Below the pieces are notes generated by a model, which worked only from the letters and a program-made list of their open reading frames with translations, was not told the DNA's origin and ran no database searches. Below are positions 21,680 through 34,527 of a stretch of DNA of 64,000 nucleotides, piece by piece. Source of the stretch: Vitellaria paradoxa (Eukaryota; Streptophyta; Magnoliopsida; Ericales; Sapotaceae). Each line of letters opens with the position of its first letter. The first letter of the stretch is position 1. A program made the position numbers and the translations under genes. The stretch is taken from contig CM034239.1 in the NCBI GenBank assembly GCA_019916065.1, forward strand, positions 41,246,663 through 41,310,662, read 5' to 3'.

Positions 21680-23299
21680 ATGGCTGATTTAAGAGGTGAA
21701 AGAAGTGTCCATTAGGACAATGATCCCCCAGAGTTTTTGGGTTTTATACCAATAAAAGATCACTTGAACCCAATTAGGTGAACTACACCTTCGTATATCA
21801 TTTTACCCTTGAATGGTGGGAACTTTATTAAGACCTGGGATCATCTACCTCCTTCCCATATTTTATGGCCTTGACTCTAAAAATCCCTACAATCACTTAT
21901 GAGAATTTGAGGAAGTAAGTAATACTTGCATTGACCAAAATGTCAACAAGGAAGTAGTTTGTCTTCAATTCTTTCTTTTTTCCCTCAAGGACAAGGTCGA
22001 ATTCTGGCTCAATTCCCTCCGGCCTCATTTTGTTGAAAAAGTACTTCCCAACCCAAAAGACTCAGCATTATAGGCAACAGATCACTACTTTTTCATGTAA
22101 ACCTAATGAGAACTTCTGTTGAGCCTGGGAAAGATTTAAGGATCTCTTGATGACTTGTCCCCACCATGGTTTTGAATCATGGAGACTTGTGAGTATTTCC
22201 ACAAATCCCTTACTCCCAATCTTAAGCAACTCATGTCTACCATATGTAATCGTACCTTATTCGATAAGACTACAGAGGATGCCATAGGCTTCTTTGACAT
22301 GGTGGCTGAAGACTCCAATGATTGGAAGATTGGACCTCTTTTTTTCTCCTGAGCATGGGAGTCATTTACCTAGTGGCCAGTTAGAATTGAGCGAGAGTGA
22401 TGATCTTCAAGCAAGGTTAGCTATAACGCAACATAAGTTAGACACTCTAGAATTGAAAAACAAGGAAAAACTGGTAGAGGTTAAGGTGATTTGTGCTACT
22501 TGTGATTAAGTGTATGACCTCCAGGCCCACTATTTTCCTAATAAGAATCAAGGAGGCAATTCTTACCCACAAGGTGGGAATACTAACTATCAAAGGGGAG
22601 GCTAGGCATCTAATGCACATCCATCTGGGTGGAGAAGCCTTCCTGATTTCTTGTATAACCAAGGTTAACAATTTCAACAAATTCCTTCACCACCACTCCA
22701 ATACCAACAGCCAAATCCTGTTGCATTTCAACCTGCACAAAAGAAGCCTACTGAGGACACTCTTAATCAATTCATGTAATAGCAATTGAATATCAATAAC
22801 AATGTGAACTGGACTTTGGATGACATTAGAGAGCAAATTTCTAAGTTGACATAAGTCATGAGCACTACTCTAAGTTGTAAACTCCCTACTCAAACATTCC
22901 CAAACGTGAAAAATCAAGCAAACATGACTAAGTCATCAACCTCAAGCACTATCTCACTTGAGAAAGTACAAGTGATTACCACTTTGAGAAGTGGAAAAGT
23001 CATTCGGAAAACCTATAGATCCTAGAATCGATATGCCTATTGATAAGTTAAGATTTGGGGGTAGTGAGGTAGAGAAGGAAAATGAGGAAGAAGTGAAGGA
23101 GAAAGAAAGGAGGAAAGGAAGAAAGAAAAGTAATCATTATAAGCAGAGTCTTGAGTTTAAAAAGGAGAGTGAAGGAGAGGAGAAAAAAAATAAAGAGGAA
23201 ACAAAAAAGGAGAATTTGGGTAGGAAAATTGAGCAAACCATAGAATATATCCCTAGGCCACCATTTCCCTTGACAAAGATTAGCAAAAGACAAGAATGA
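21680..23299 (+). pseudogene. Athila-like gag, degenerate
   Basis: Decayed structural protein gene. A start codon at 21680 opens a frame that meets a stop within 12 codons. Across 21890-22350 pieces in different frames read as a retrotransposon gag core: EFEEVSNTCIDQNV, KVEFWLNSL, AWERFKDLL, CPHHGF and FFDMVAED. A charged Lys/Glu-rich linker follows at 22991-23299, the longest open piece (102 codons). Several stops and frame changes separate the parts. Copy 2 contains the same gag start at 63825 with the same early stop, so the damage predates the duplication. Confidence 0.8.
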
Positions 23300-23300
23300 G

Positions 23301-26300
23301 ATGTTGAATTTTGAAATTTATGAGATATTTAAGCAAGTGAGAATCAAAATTCCATTACTTGAGGCTGTCAAACAAAATCCCTCTTATGCTAAATTCCTAA
23401 AGGATATGTGCACTGTGAAGAGAAAGCCTAATGTCAAGAAGAAAGCTTTATTAACTGAACAAGTAAGTGCCACACTCAAGCGTGATACCCTTTATAAGTA
23501 TAAAAATCTTGGGTGTCCAACCATCTCTTGTATAATTGGGGACCACATCATTGATAAGGCATTACTAGACCTAGGTGCTATGTCAACTTGTTGCCTTACA
23601 CAGTGTATCAACAACTAGGGTTAGGTGAGCTTAAACCCACTCGGGTCACATTATAATTAGCTGACTGCTCAATTAAGATACCTAGGGGTATAGTGGAGGA
23701 TGTGTTAGTTCAAATAGATAAGTCTTATTTCCTAGTTGATTTCATTGTGTTAGACCCCTAATCCATTCCAGTCCTTCTAGGTAGACCATTCTTCACCACC
23801 TCCAGTGCTATAATTAATTGTAAGAGTAGGGTCTTGAAACTCTCATTCAAAAATATGACCATGGAAATGAATATCTTTAGGGTGGGGAAACAAATGGGAG
23901 AATGTGAGGATATTCGGGAGGTGGATTTGATTCATACTTTAAGAAGACTTATTTTGATGACCCTTTAGAGCGAGCCCTAGTAAGGAGTAAAAGATGTGAG
24001 ATTCTTGATGGAGTAGATTTTGTGGGGAGTAATAAGCTAGTGAATATGAAAGAAGAAGTTATTAGCTATTAATAACTGGGTTTTGATGTTTAAGCCTTTG
24101 GAGCCATCATTGATTAAACCCAAGCCATCGGTTGAGTGTCTTCCTTGTCCCTCTAGGAAACCTTTACCTAGTGAAATTAAGTATGCATTCCTAGGAGATG
24201 GTGAGACATTCCCAGTAGTTATTTCTTCTAAGTTCGAGAGAATTCAGAAAAGAGATTGTTAACAGTCTTATGTGCTCACCAAAAGGCCTCGGGGTGGACA
24301 GTGGTAGATCTCTAAGGTATTAGCCCCTTAGTGTGTACTCATCATAAATACCTTAAGGATGATGCCAAAATGGTAAGGTAAATGTAACGTAGGTTAGATC
24401 CCAATATGAAAGAGGTTGTGAAGGGCAAAGTACTTAAGTTGTTAGATGCGGGTATTATTTACCCCATCTTTGACTCAAAGTGGGTGAGTCCTACTCAAGT
24501 GGTCCTTAAAAAGTCTGGTGTCATTGTTGTAGAAAATGAAAAAGGAGAGTTAGTATCACAACGTATACAAATCAGGTGGCGTATGTATATTGACAATAGA
24601 CGTCTAAATGCTGTGACCCAGAAGGACTGTTTTCCCCTTCCACTCCTTAATCTCGAGAGTAGTGAGGAAGTCCTTCTATTGTTTTCTTGATGGGTATTCG
24701 GGGCACAATCAAGTTGAAATAGTACTTGAAGATCAAGAAAAGACCACTTTCACATGCCCATTCGGTATTTATGTGTATAGACGTATGCCATTTGGGTTAT
24801 GTAATGCACCAATGACTTTTCAATGGTGTGTAATGAGCATATTTAGTGATATGGTCAAAAATTTCTAGAGGTTTTCATAGGTGATTTCTCTATTTATGGA
24901 GATGACTTTGATGAGTGCTTAGGAAACTTAGAGAGCATCTTGGTTTGTTGTGAGGAGAGCAACTTAGTAGTAAATTGGGAGAAGTGCCATTTCATGGTAA
25001 ATTCGGGATAGTCTTGGGACATATAGTCTCATCCAAAGGGGCAGAGGTCGATAAGACGAAAGTTGAACTCAAAGAGAAATTACCTACTCCAACGTGTGTT
25101 AAGGATGTGAGATCTTTTCTTGGACATGGTGGATTCTATCGTACATTTATCCAATCCTTTAGCTGCATAGCTCATTTTTTGTGTGCCTTACTTTCTAAGG
25201 ATGTTTCATTTGTTTGGACATCTGAGTGTCAAAGGGCATTTGGTCGGTTAAAGAGTATGCTTACCACTGCACCTATAATTCAAAGCCCAGATTGGTCCTT
25301 ACTATTTGAGCTTATATGTGACGTAAGTAACCATATGGTGGGAGCTGTTTTGGGGCAAAGAAAATAAGGCAAGCCTTATGTCATTTATTATGCTAGCAAG
25401 ACCCTTAATGAAGCTATTAAACTACACTACCACTAAGAATCACTTGTTAGCAGTAGTATTTGCCCTTGACAAGTTTAGGTCTTATTTGGTAGGGTCCCAT
25501 ATTACAATGTTCACAAACCATATAGCCTTGAAATATCTTCTTTTGAAACAAGAGGCCGAACCCCACCTCATTAGGTGGATTCTGCTCCTACAATAGTTTA
25601 ACTTAGAAATCAAGGATAAGAAGGGAGTAAAAAATGCAGTGGCCGATCATTTATCTAGGTTACCATCTCACGTGTCTGACCATAGTGACCTGCCAATAGA
25701 GGAGCATTTTCTGGATGAACATATTATGCATGTGAATACCACTTCTTAGGACTATTCCCTTTTGTATTTGGACATTGTCAACTTTTTGGTGACTGGCCTT
25801 ATGCCTTCACATTGGACTAGAATTGATAGAAGGAAATTTCTACGCAATGTGCGTAATTTCTTTTGGGATGAGCCATACCTCTACAAATATTGCCCAGATC
25901 AAATTGTTAGATGTTGCATTCCCGAGAATGAGATTCCTAGTGTTATTGAGTTTTTTCATTCCCTAGCATGTGGAGGTCATTTCTCCTCAAAGAAAATAGC
26001 TGCTAAGATTCTTTAAAGTGGATTTTATTGGCCTTTATTATTTAGGGATGTCCATAATTATTGCCTTAGATGTGACCGGTGTCAAAGGTTAAGAGCCCTT
26101 ACTAAGTGAAATGAGATGCCTCAAAGCCCCATAATTATTTTGGAGATTTTTGACTGTTGGGGAATTGATTTTATAGGGCCATTCCCTAAGTCATTTCATT
26201 TTGTGTTCATACTCGTGGCTATAGATTATGTTTCAAAGTGGGTAGAAGCCATTGTGACTCGCACCAACGATCACAGGGTGGTGGTTAAGTTCTTGAAGGA

Positions 26301-26960
26301 GTATATCTTCTCATGCTTTGGGATGCCACGGTCCATCATTAGTGATGGAGGCAAGCATTTTTACAACAAGCCTGTCAGTGTCTTGTTACGTAATTATGGT
26401 GTGACACATAAGATGGGTACCTCATACCATCCACAGAATAGTGGCCAAGTAAAGTTGGGGAATAGGAAGATTAAGGGCATACTTGAGAAAACCATAAACC
26501 CTACACACATGAATTAGTCTTTGTGTCTCATTGATACTTTGTTAGCATATCGAACAGCATACAAGACCATTTTAGGAATGTCTCCTTATCACTTTGTCTT
26601 TGGTAAAGATTGCCACCTACCCGTAGAGATAAAGCACAGGGCCTACTAGGCAGTCTAACAGTTTAATGAAAGTTTGGATGATGTCGGTGTTCTCCGAAAG
26701 TTACAATTGAATGAATTTAAAGAATTACATAATGATGCTTTCGAGAACGGAAAGATCACCAAGGCCAAAATGAAAGACTTGCATGATAAGCACATTTCTA
26801 AAAAGTCTTTTCATGTAGGCCAAATAGTCTTAATGTATAACTCTCAGTTGCACCTCTTCCTGGCACAAGCTTTGATCAAGATGGTCTGGTTCATTCACCA
26901 TTATCTCAATCTCAGAACATGGTGTGTGCGAGGTTCACAATCCACGCAATGACACCACTT
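23301..26960 (+). pseudogene. Athila-like pol (protease, RT, RNase H, integrase), degenerate
   Basis: Order as in Ty3/gypsy elements. Protease: 23301-23830, with LLDLGA near 23562 at the active site. Reverse transcriptase: 24406-25000, with FLDGYSGHNQ and RRMPFGLCNAP; the catalytic FxDD box reads FIGDFS near 24880, so one Asp has become Gly. RNase H: about 25250-25680, ending NAVADHLSRLP. Integrase: zinc-binding H/C motif 25960-26095; core 26140-26520 with GIDFIGPFP and IISDGG; the Glu expected after GQV is Lys (26452-26454). The C-terminal part at 26674-26952 contains FHVGQ. In-frame stops and shifts split it into at least seven pieces, so it cannot act on its own. Confidence 0.88.
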
Positions 26961-29320
26961 TCAAGGTCAATGGCTATCGTCTCAAGCCATATTTGGATAA
27001 CTTCATGGCTAAAATTGAGACGCGAGAGCTCTCTGACCCTCTCCCTTTTGATTGAAATATGTGCACAAATTTTTGTATAATATTAGTGTAGGAGTTCTTA
27101 TTTTTTTTTTCCTCTTTAGACTTAGTTTTAGGAGTAAGTTTCTTCTTATTCTTTTTCTTTTACTATATTTCCTTTATTTCCATTTACTAACTTTCTTTTC
27201 TTTCTTCATTTTTTTCTTCTCTGTTCTTTTCTTTTTATCTCATATTCTGCTTTGTAGGTTTTTGGTTATTTAATTAATTAAGTGGCTTTGAGGTAATATC
27301 TACCCTCTTCACATTCTATTTCTATATTTTGACGATTACACCTTAGTATATTTTGTTGATGCTGTTAGAGTGCTATAGAAACTAGGTTGGGGTTATTTTT
27401 GTTGCTTCAGGTTTGTTCATTGGAGTTCATGCTTGGCATATGTGTTATATATTGATTAATTTTTATGCTCGTCATTATCATCATTCTCACTTTGTACACT
27501 ACAGACCCACATATGCATTATGGTTCTCACATTGATGACAATGTTTAGCTTAGGTTAGGGGGTAGAGCTCGCATGATGACCTTTGTGCTAAAAATTGCAA
27601 AATTTTTGAGTATTTTTGAACTTGTATACATGATTTTAGCACATTTACACCAACATGTTAGCCTTTTTTTGGTTTGGTTAATTGTGGAATTGAGTGAGAG
27701 AGTGATGAATGAGTCTTGTTCAAGCATTAATAAAAATTTTGGTTCAAGTTGAGTGTGTCATGACCTTGTGCATTTTTGACTATCATGGAGAAGAGCTTAT
27801 GTGCTTAGGAGTAAATTTTGTTTAACATTGGTTAATTGAGTATTCTTGGACTAGGTGGAGACTTATACCCCTTAATGGTGAACTTTTGAGCGTATTATTC
27901 TTTTCTTATGGGGTTGCACATAATTACAGCTCTTTCATTCTTCACTTTGGTTTTCAATGCACCAATTACATCACACACACTTGCATGAGTTTCACTTGGT
28001 ACATTATGAGTTATTGCAAGCTTTGAACATGATGCTAGGCCCTCTTTGCTATTTTGGGCCTTTTTATCCTTTCTTGGTTATGAATTACCCTAACAACCAA
28101 CTTGAAGGCTTTTGATAAAGTGTGTGATATATTTTTTTTTTCTTGGTTCCCACCTCATATATTATCTGTTATCCTTATTCACATACTTTAAGCCTTATCC
28201 TCACATGTCTTGGGTTGAAAAAATACCTCAATGTCAATGATGTGAATGTGGGTTAGGAACGGAAACTTTTGAGAGCTTGTTGAGAGAAAATACTGGGTGG
28301 AGAATTTAGTTGATGTCTATTTCATTATTTCAAAAAATAAAAAAAAAAAGAAGAAGAAGAAAAAACAGAGAGAAAAAAATTTCTCATTTCTTTTTGCTTA
28401 TGTAATTGTAGGACTTGTGCATTGTATCGTAATTATGGAAAATGTCCTATGAGTAGTTTGTATTTAATGTGAAAAAGCTTCTTGTTGGAGTTGGAAAGTA
28501 ATTGGGTAATTTGGGATTTGTGTGCACTAGAACAACATTAGCCTAAGACATGTGCTTTGATTTCCATATCTTCCCTTGTTAAGCGCTTACCCTTGGCCAA
28601 GTTACAACCAAAATAAAGACCTAGTGGATTCTAAGCTAGCAACTCTTGTGTTGTGCATGTAGTGGTCTTATGTGAGTTGTGGTGTGATCTCTTACACATG
28701 CATTGGAATATTGTTATGAGCTGTCCACTTTGAACTTAAATTCAGTTCACTTACTTATTTGTGGGGTTATGCACAACTAGGATAGAATTATATGCTAATA
28801 GGTATGTGTGAACCCTTAATTAGTGAATTCCTTTCTGTGAGTGATATCTTGTAAGTATTTGAAGTCAAAATCTAGTTCCGTTTACGCTTTTGCAACCTTG
28901 TTGAATGAATGAAATAATTTTGCACACATGCTCTTCCTAATTTGATAGTCTATGCATTTATGCTTAGTACTTGGGAATCACACATGATATTAATTGGGTT
29001 TTGTGACTTGTTGGGCTTGAGCTTGATTCATTTTTAACCTTAATCACTCTTTGACATCTTGAGACCATGGCATAAATATTTGCGGGTAGCATCACTACAA
29101 ACTCTCACGAGACCTTACTCATCTATTAGGGGGAATCTATGGGTTTAAAGGACTTACCTCACGCGCTAAGTGTGGCCGTGTGTCTCCTACACAAAAAAAA
29201 AAAAAGACCTCCCTTTTAGTTAGAATTGTTGGTTTTTTTAGTTGAATAAAATTGATTTGCTTGGTATGTGTTCATTTTCTCTTGATCATAATTCTTTCCA
29301 TTCCTATGGACTAGCAATGT
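26961..29320 (+). other. 3' non-coding part of the Athila-like element
   Basis: About 2.3 kb between pol and the 3' LTR. Athila elements may carry an env-like frame here, but I see no open frame over about 75 codons and no membrane-protein pattern beyond T-rich chance frames. It includes an AAG-rich stretch at 28345-28380 and an A run at 29188-29202. Confidence 0.6.
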
Positions 29321-29334
29321 CTAGGTTAGGGGTG
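29321..29334 (+). other. Polypurine tract
   Basis: Sequence AGGTTAGGGGTG ends directly before the TGATTG start of the 3' LTR, the expected place for the plus-strand primer. It is purine-rich but not perfect. Confidence 0.55.
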
Positions 29335-31016
29335 TGATTGGTCACAATTATTAATGATTTTAACCTCATTTTACACTCTTAGGAACATTTTATCAAGTGA
29401 AATTTATTTTTTTATCATGTTTTGAGTATTTATATGGTTTTTATGTATTTTATAAGGGTATGGAAGGAAAAAAACTCAAAGAAAGGCAACTTGGAAGCTT
29501 AAAGAAGCAAATCAGCAAAGAAGTAGATTAGAACTTGGGGCATATTTTAAGCTTCTGGGGTCCAATTGAGGTGATTCAAAACCCTAAAATGAAGTACACA
29601 TCCTAAATTCCAACTTTTGTGGAGAACTCAAGTTCAAAAGACGTCTACATCTACCTCGAAATTAGCTTGCAAAGTTGCATAATTCAGAATTCTTCAGATG
29701 GTTTAGCATGACACCCTTTTAGTGTTTTGACCATAACTTTTTACTCACAACTCTGATTGATGCAATTCTGGGTTGGAAAGAAGACTCAAAGGGCTACAAT
29801 ATAGATTAGAGCCGAATACTATCATTTGGCATCCTGATGGCATCGGGACGGCAAAATCCAATAGGCTCCTGACTCCAAACTGCAAAGCAGCAATCTTCAC
29901 TGCCCAATAGTGGCCTCGATAGTTCAGTTTTTAAGGTTTTTCCGCATTCTTCTATAAATACGAATGTCATATCAGACTTTGGGAATCCGTTCATACATTT
30001 TAGGATTATTTTTTCTAAGAATTTTCTTTATGTTTTGGGATTCGCTACATTATGTTTACACATTAGGTTCGGTTAGGCTTTGGTATGGTGATTTTGTTCT
30101 TCTCTCTCAGGGTTTATGTGTAAGTGACTTGTTTTTTAATATTTTCAATTGAACAATCTTCGTTTTAGTTCTATTTCTTTCATTCTTATTTCATACTCGT
30201 TTTACAACTTGTGCATGCATTCTATTTTCACTTCTTTTCAACTTAAAATATCAAATGGATGTTTATTCTTCTTCGCGTAGTCTTGTTTACGATTCAAACA
30301 TGCTAGGCTAAATCTATCTTGGTTTTAACCTAGGAATGTAATAGAAAAGAAGAAGATAGATTTGAATATTATGATCTTAAATGAAATATATTTTTGATTA
30401 GATCGTGAGATTCGTTGAATCTAGGTTTAACCTTAAAAATAGGATCACTTGTGTTAGAATTGACCCTTGGTTGCAAGTTGATGCTCGTGCACACCGAGTT
30501 TCGGATTCAATGTCCCAGTGACTTTGAATCTAATTTCAAAACCCTAGTTCAACGTATGTTTTACGATAATGTTTATAAAGTTGAATCTTCTAACCTAACA
30601 CTATATGTGTAGATGATAGGTTGAGTTACAAATATATTTAAATCGATCTCTTCGAACACATTACAGGAATAGGTTAAAACCAAGTGTTGTCATTTAAGAG
30701 TAATTTTCTAAAATTGAATTGCATCTTTTCATTAATGTTTTAAATTTAAGCTAAGTTTTGTGTTTAAGCCTTCTTCAAACCTATTTTCAAAACCCTAAAA
30801 AAAATATATAAATATATAGATATAAATTGTTGGGGTTTTTGGAGGCCGGTCACTATTTATGCACTTATAAGGATTTAAGTCATACCAAAAAAACTTGTTT
30901 GTAAATAAGTCACACTTGCAACAAAAAGACAAAAAAGGACATCACGCGTTTTTCACCACATTTCAAAACTGCCAGTTTTATCCGAAAATAGTGTACACTT
31001 CACTCATAACTTCCGT

Positions 31017-31262
31017 GACTTTCCATCTTCTTTACAAAGCAAGAAAAATCGATTTTTGGAAACAAAATCAAAACTGTTTGGGAAAAACTTAATTTCGCGA
31101 CTTTCCATCTTCTTTACAAAGTAAGCAAAATTGATTTTTGAAAACAAAATCAAAACTGTTTGGAAAAACCTAATTCCGCGACTTTCCATCTTCTTTACAA
31201 AGCAAGCAAAATCGATTTTTGGAAACAAAAATCAAAACTATTTGGGAAAAACCTAAATCGAT
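31017..31262. repeat. Three ~82-bp tandem repeats
   Basis: GACTTTCCATCTTCTTTACA starts units at 31017, 31099 and 31180. Each unit continues through a GATTTTTG core and ends near AAAACCTAA. Units differ by a few substitutions. Confidence 0.85.
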
Positions 31263-31297
31263 TATCATTCCTAAGTATATTTATTTTTTTTTATTTT

Positions 31298-32380
31298 GAA
31301 ACAGTATCGGTACTGTTTTGAAGATATCTCAAAATACTAATCAACTCCATGGATTTCTCTTGCTCAAAACTTATCATCTGCTTATAATTCATGGTGCTAT
31401 TTTAAAAACAATACCGGTACTGTTTTGAAGACAGTACCGATAAAACAGTACCGGTACTCTTTTGAATCGGTACTGTTTTCATACTGCCTAAAAAACATCA
31501 ATCGATACATAATACAAACCAACGATACGAGCCAACATCATCATATTTTTTGAAACAGTACCGGTACTGTTTTGAAGATAGCTCAAAACGCCAATCGACC
31601 CTATGGATTTCTCTTGCCCTTAAAACTCGTCATCTGCTTATAATTCATGGTGCTATTTTGAAAACAATACCGGTACTGTTTTGAAAACAGTACCGATAAA
31701 ACAGTACCGGTACTATTTTCATATTGCCTAAAAAACATCAATCGATACATAACAAAAACCAACGATACGAGCCAACATCATCATATTTTTTGAAACAGTA
31801 CCGGTACTGTTTTGAAGATAGCTCAAAAAGTCAATCGGCCCCATGGATTTCTCTTGCCCTTAAAACTCGTCATCCGCTTATAATTCATGGTGCTGTTTTG
31901 AAAACAGTACCAATAAAACAGTACCGGTACTGTGTATAAAACAGTACCGATAAAACAGTACCGGTACTGTTTTGGACCGGTACTGTTTTCATATTACGTA
32001 AAAAACATCAATCGATAGATAACACAAACCAACCATACGAGCCAACATCATCATATTTTTTGAAACAGTACCGGTACTGTTTTGAAGATATCTCAAAACG
32101 TTAATCGGCCCAATAGATTTCTCTTACCCTTAAAACTTGTCATCCGCTTATAATTTATGGTGCTGTTTTGAAAACAGTACCAATAAAACAGTACCGGTAC
32201 TGTGTTGAAAACAGTATCGATAAAACAGTACCGGTACTGTTTTGGACCGGTACTATTTTCATACTGCCTAAAAAACATCAATCGATACATAACATAAACC
32301 AATCATACGAGCCAACATCATCATATTTTTTGAAACAGTACCGGTACTGTTTTGAAAATAGCTCAAAACGCCAATCGGCA
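31298..32380. repeat. Tandem array of 240-270-bp units rich in ACCGGT palindromes
   Basis: TGAAACAGTAYCGGTACTG starts units at 31298, 31551, 31791, 32061 and a partial one at 32331. I count 14 ACCGGT cores, most inside CAGTACCGGTACTG, a 14-base perfect palindrome. Each unit also holds CATCAATCGATA and CAACATCATCATA. Units differ in length because small CAGTACC-containing subrepeats are gained or lost. Confidence 0.88.
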
Positions 32381-32844
32381 AAATCAATCCATGAAGAAGA
32401 TAGGCCAAATAAGTTCTATCTTCTTAATATCTTCACGACTAAAACTGTAAATAATGAAACTGAAAATAAGGAAAGAAAAAAAATGGAAGAAGCGTGATTC
32501 TTGGTAAACATATCTTCACGTGATTCCCGGAATTCCTGGAAATAACTTGTGTAACTTTGTTATAGAAATAAAGGATATTATCGGTATATTAGAAACTATA
32601 TTTAAAACAAACTCGTGGGACCCACTCAAAAGTGTGACTTAAATACAAAACTTTCCACATTAATGTGACTTAAAAGCAATACGTTTTTTTGGGTGTGACT
32701 AATAGTTTTAAAAGATTACAAAGTATGACTTGGATACAATTTTCCGTAAATTGTTTTTCTCTTTTTAGTTTACTATTGTGCTTTCACAATAAGTTTTCCC
32801 TAAAACAAATAATCACACACTTGCTCCCTGTAAAGATGACCTAG

Positions 32845-34527
32845 TGACCGCTCTCTAATTTTGGTAGTGGCTCACTCTTAAGTATAAGAGGTCGGTTATG
32901 TCTAATCTAGGTGAGTCCTAGGTCATCTCCACAGGGAACAAAAGTGTGCCTAAGTGTAGGAAAACTTGCTTTAACAAACACTTGCAACAATTTTCAAAAA
33001 GAAAACAATGAAAATCTTTTTGGGGTTTTCAAATAGGTAATTGACAGTATGATTTGAAAGTAATTGGGAAAACAACTCGAAAATTTAGAAGAAATACACA
33101 TTAAACTAAAAATGAACCACTAAGAAAACAACCAATTAATTGCTTACGCAATTGGATGAATGGAAATACTTGGATTTAACCTAGTCCTATAATGTCCTAG
33201 AAGGCTTGAACTCGAATGTGACATTAACTCAACCTAACCTTTACACATGTAAGATTAGGCCAGAAGATTCAACGTTAAAAACCTTATTTCGTAAAGAAAT
33301 TGTAGTTCCAGGGTTTTGAAGTCAAGTTCGAAATCACCGGGACATGGAATTGATCTCCGATTCATGCTAGTGTAAACGGAGGTCAATTGTATCACAAGGT
33401 TTCGTTTTCGAAAATCAACCTAAAATTACAATTCTTACGTTATCATTCAAAAGAAGATGAATTCATTTCAATTCGCTTTATCTGAGCCCAAGACCTTCGA
33501 TTTCATTACGAACCTAGGTTAAAACCAAGAAAAACCCTAGCCTAGCATAGCAAAAGTATAAACAAAGCAATTCGAAAAGAAAAACATCTTCAACATGCAA
33601 CAAAACACAAAAACGAAATAGATTGAAAAGGTTTAAAACAATTTCGAAAGCAATGCAATAGAAACTATGACGACGAAACACTACGAAGCAAACGTAAAAG
33701 ACGAAGCACAAAGAACATGAAATTTGTTATTAAAACGAATCAACAAATAAAACTTACGCATCAATCTTATAGCGATGACAAAGTAATGCTTGAACAATCC
33801 AAAGCGAAAAGCAAAATCCCAATCCTTCGTGCACTTAGAATGTAATCTTTATATAAAACTCTTAGAAAATAAAATCTAAACTTTTCCTAGGGTTCCGACC
33901 CTCTATACATCAGAAATCTACCCTTTTATATCATTACATAATTTAGGGGCAAAATGGTAAAATTACACTCCAACTTCTTTTGAACATGTGCTGGAGAAGA
34001 CATCATGGGCGCCTATGGTTGATGTGGGGCACCCATGGTACAAGTGTTCGATGAAGTCCTCAAAGAATAGCATGAAAAACAATCAAAAACTTCCTCTCTG
34101 TGGGCGCCCACCTGATGAATAGTGGGGCGCCAAAGGGTCCTTAAGGGCACCCAAGGGTATAGGTGGGGCGCCCATGCTCTGGTGCCTCCAACTGTTTGAT
34201 GAAATGTCTCTTAGGCCTAACTTTCCCCTTCAAAAACAGCTCTCTGTGGGCGCCCACCTGATGAAGAGTAGGGCGCCCATCCTCAAGTGGGGCGCCCATG
34301 GGTCTAGGTGGGGCGCCCATGGTCCTCTTCCTCAGCTTTCTTCTTCATCTCTTCACTTTTCTAGCTCCTTTTTGCACCCATTTCCTTAAGTTTGAGCATG
34401 TAACCCTGCAAAATCCCATAAGTGCATTAATATGCTTATTTTATAATAATAATAATAATAATAGCAAATAAAGGTCCAACTAACAGTTAAATGAACATAG
34501 TAATTTAACATGGAATGCACCCAATCA
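32845..34527 (-). mobile_element. Solo LTR of a related Athila-type family, reverse orientation
   Basis: 1683 bp, starting TGACCGCTCTC and ending CCCAATCA, flanked by CCTAG on both sides (32840-32844, 34528-34532). Read on the minus strand it starts TGATTGGG and ends GAGAGCGGTCA, like the host LTR, with shared words such as GGAGATGAC near its 3' end. There is no internal region, so it is a solo LTR left by recombination. A minus-strand TATA box lies at 33921-33932. A GC-rich patch full of GGCGCC lies at 34005-34325. Confidence 0.85.

Larger units (their letters stand above)
6545..21855. repeat. Duplicated segment, copy 1 (kinase copy 1 and flanks)
   Basis: This segment is paralogous to 47576-64000 in the same orientation. 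It includes the upstream region, the kinase gene, the 3' flank and the start of an Athila-like retroelement; 21855 pairs with the window end. Upstream parts agree at roughly 85 percent by eye with several MITE differences, while 14890-21855 agrees at about 98-99 percent with 57005-64000. The left limit is set by where copy 2 is cut by a copia LTR, so the true duplication may extend further. Confidence 0.9.
30832..32746. mobile_element. 1.9-kb non-autonomous DNA element carrying tandem repeats
   Basis: The 5' LTR shows the empty site. Here TAAATTGTT is repeated on both sides (30823-30831, 32747-32755), a 9-bp duplication typical of Mutator-like elements. Ends are GGGGTTTTTGG and TTTTCCG. Both subterminal zones carry inverted copies of AAGTCAYAC-like words (30883-30935 and 32620-32735). 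The interior holds two tandem arrays and no protein frame. Assignment to Mutator rests on the 9-bp duplication only. Confidence 0.7.

Noticed and set aside
22991..23299. Charged 102-residue protein considered as an independent gene
   Set aside because: It lies between gag and protease of the Athila-like element in the same strand and is the gag linker.
31298..32380. Regular repeats considered as a CRISPR-like array
   Set aside because: The genome is a plant, and the units are 240-270 bp with no short unique spacers.
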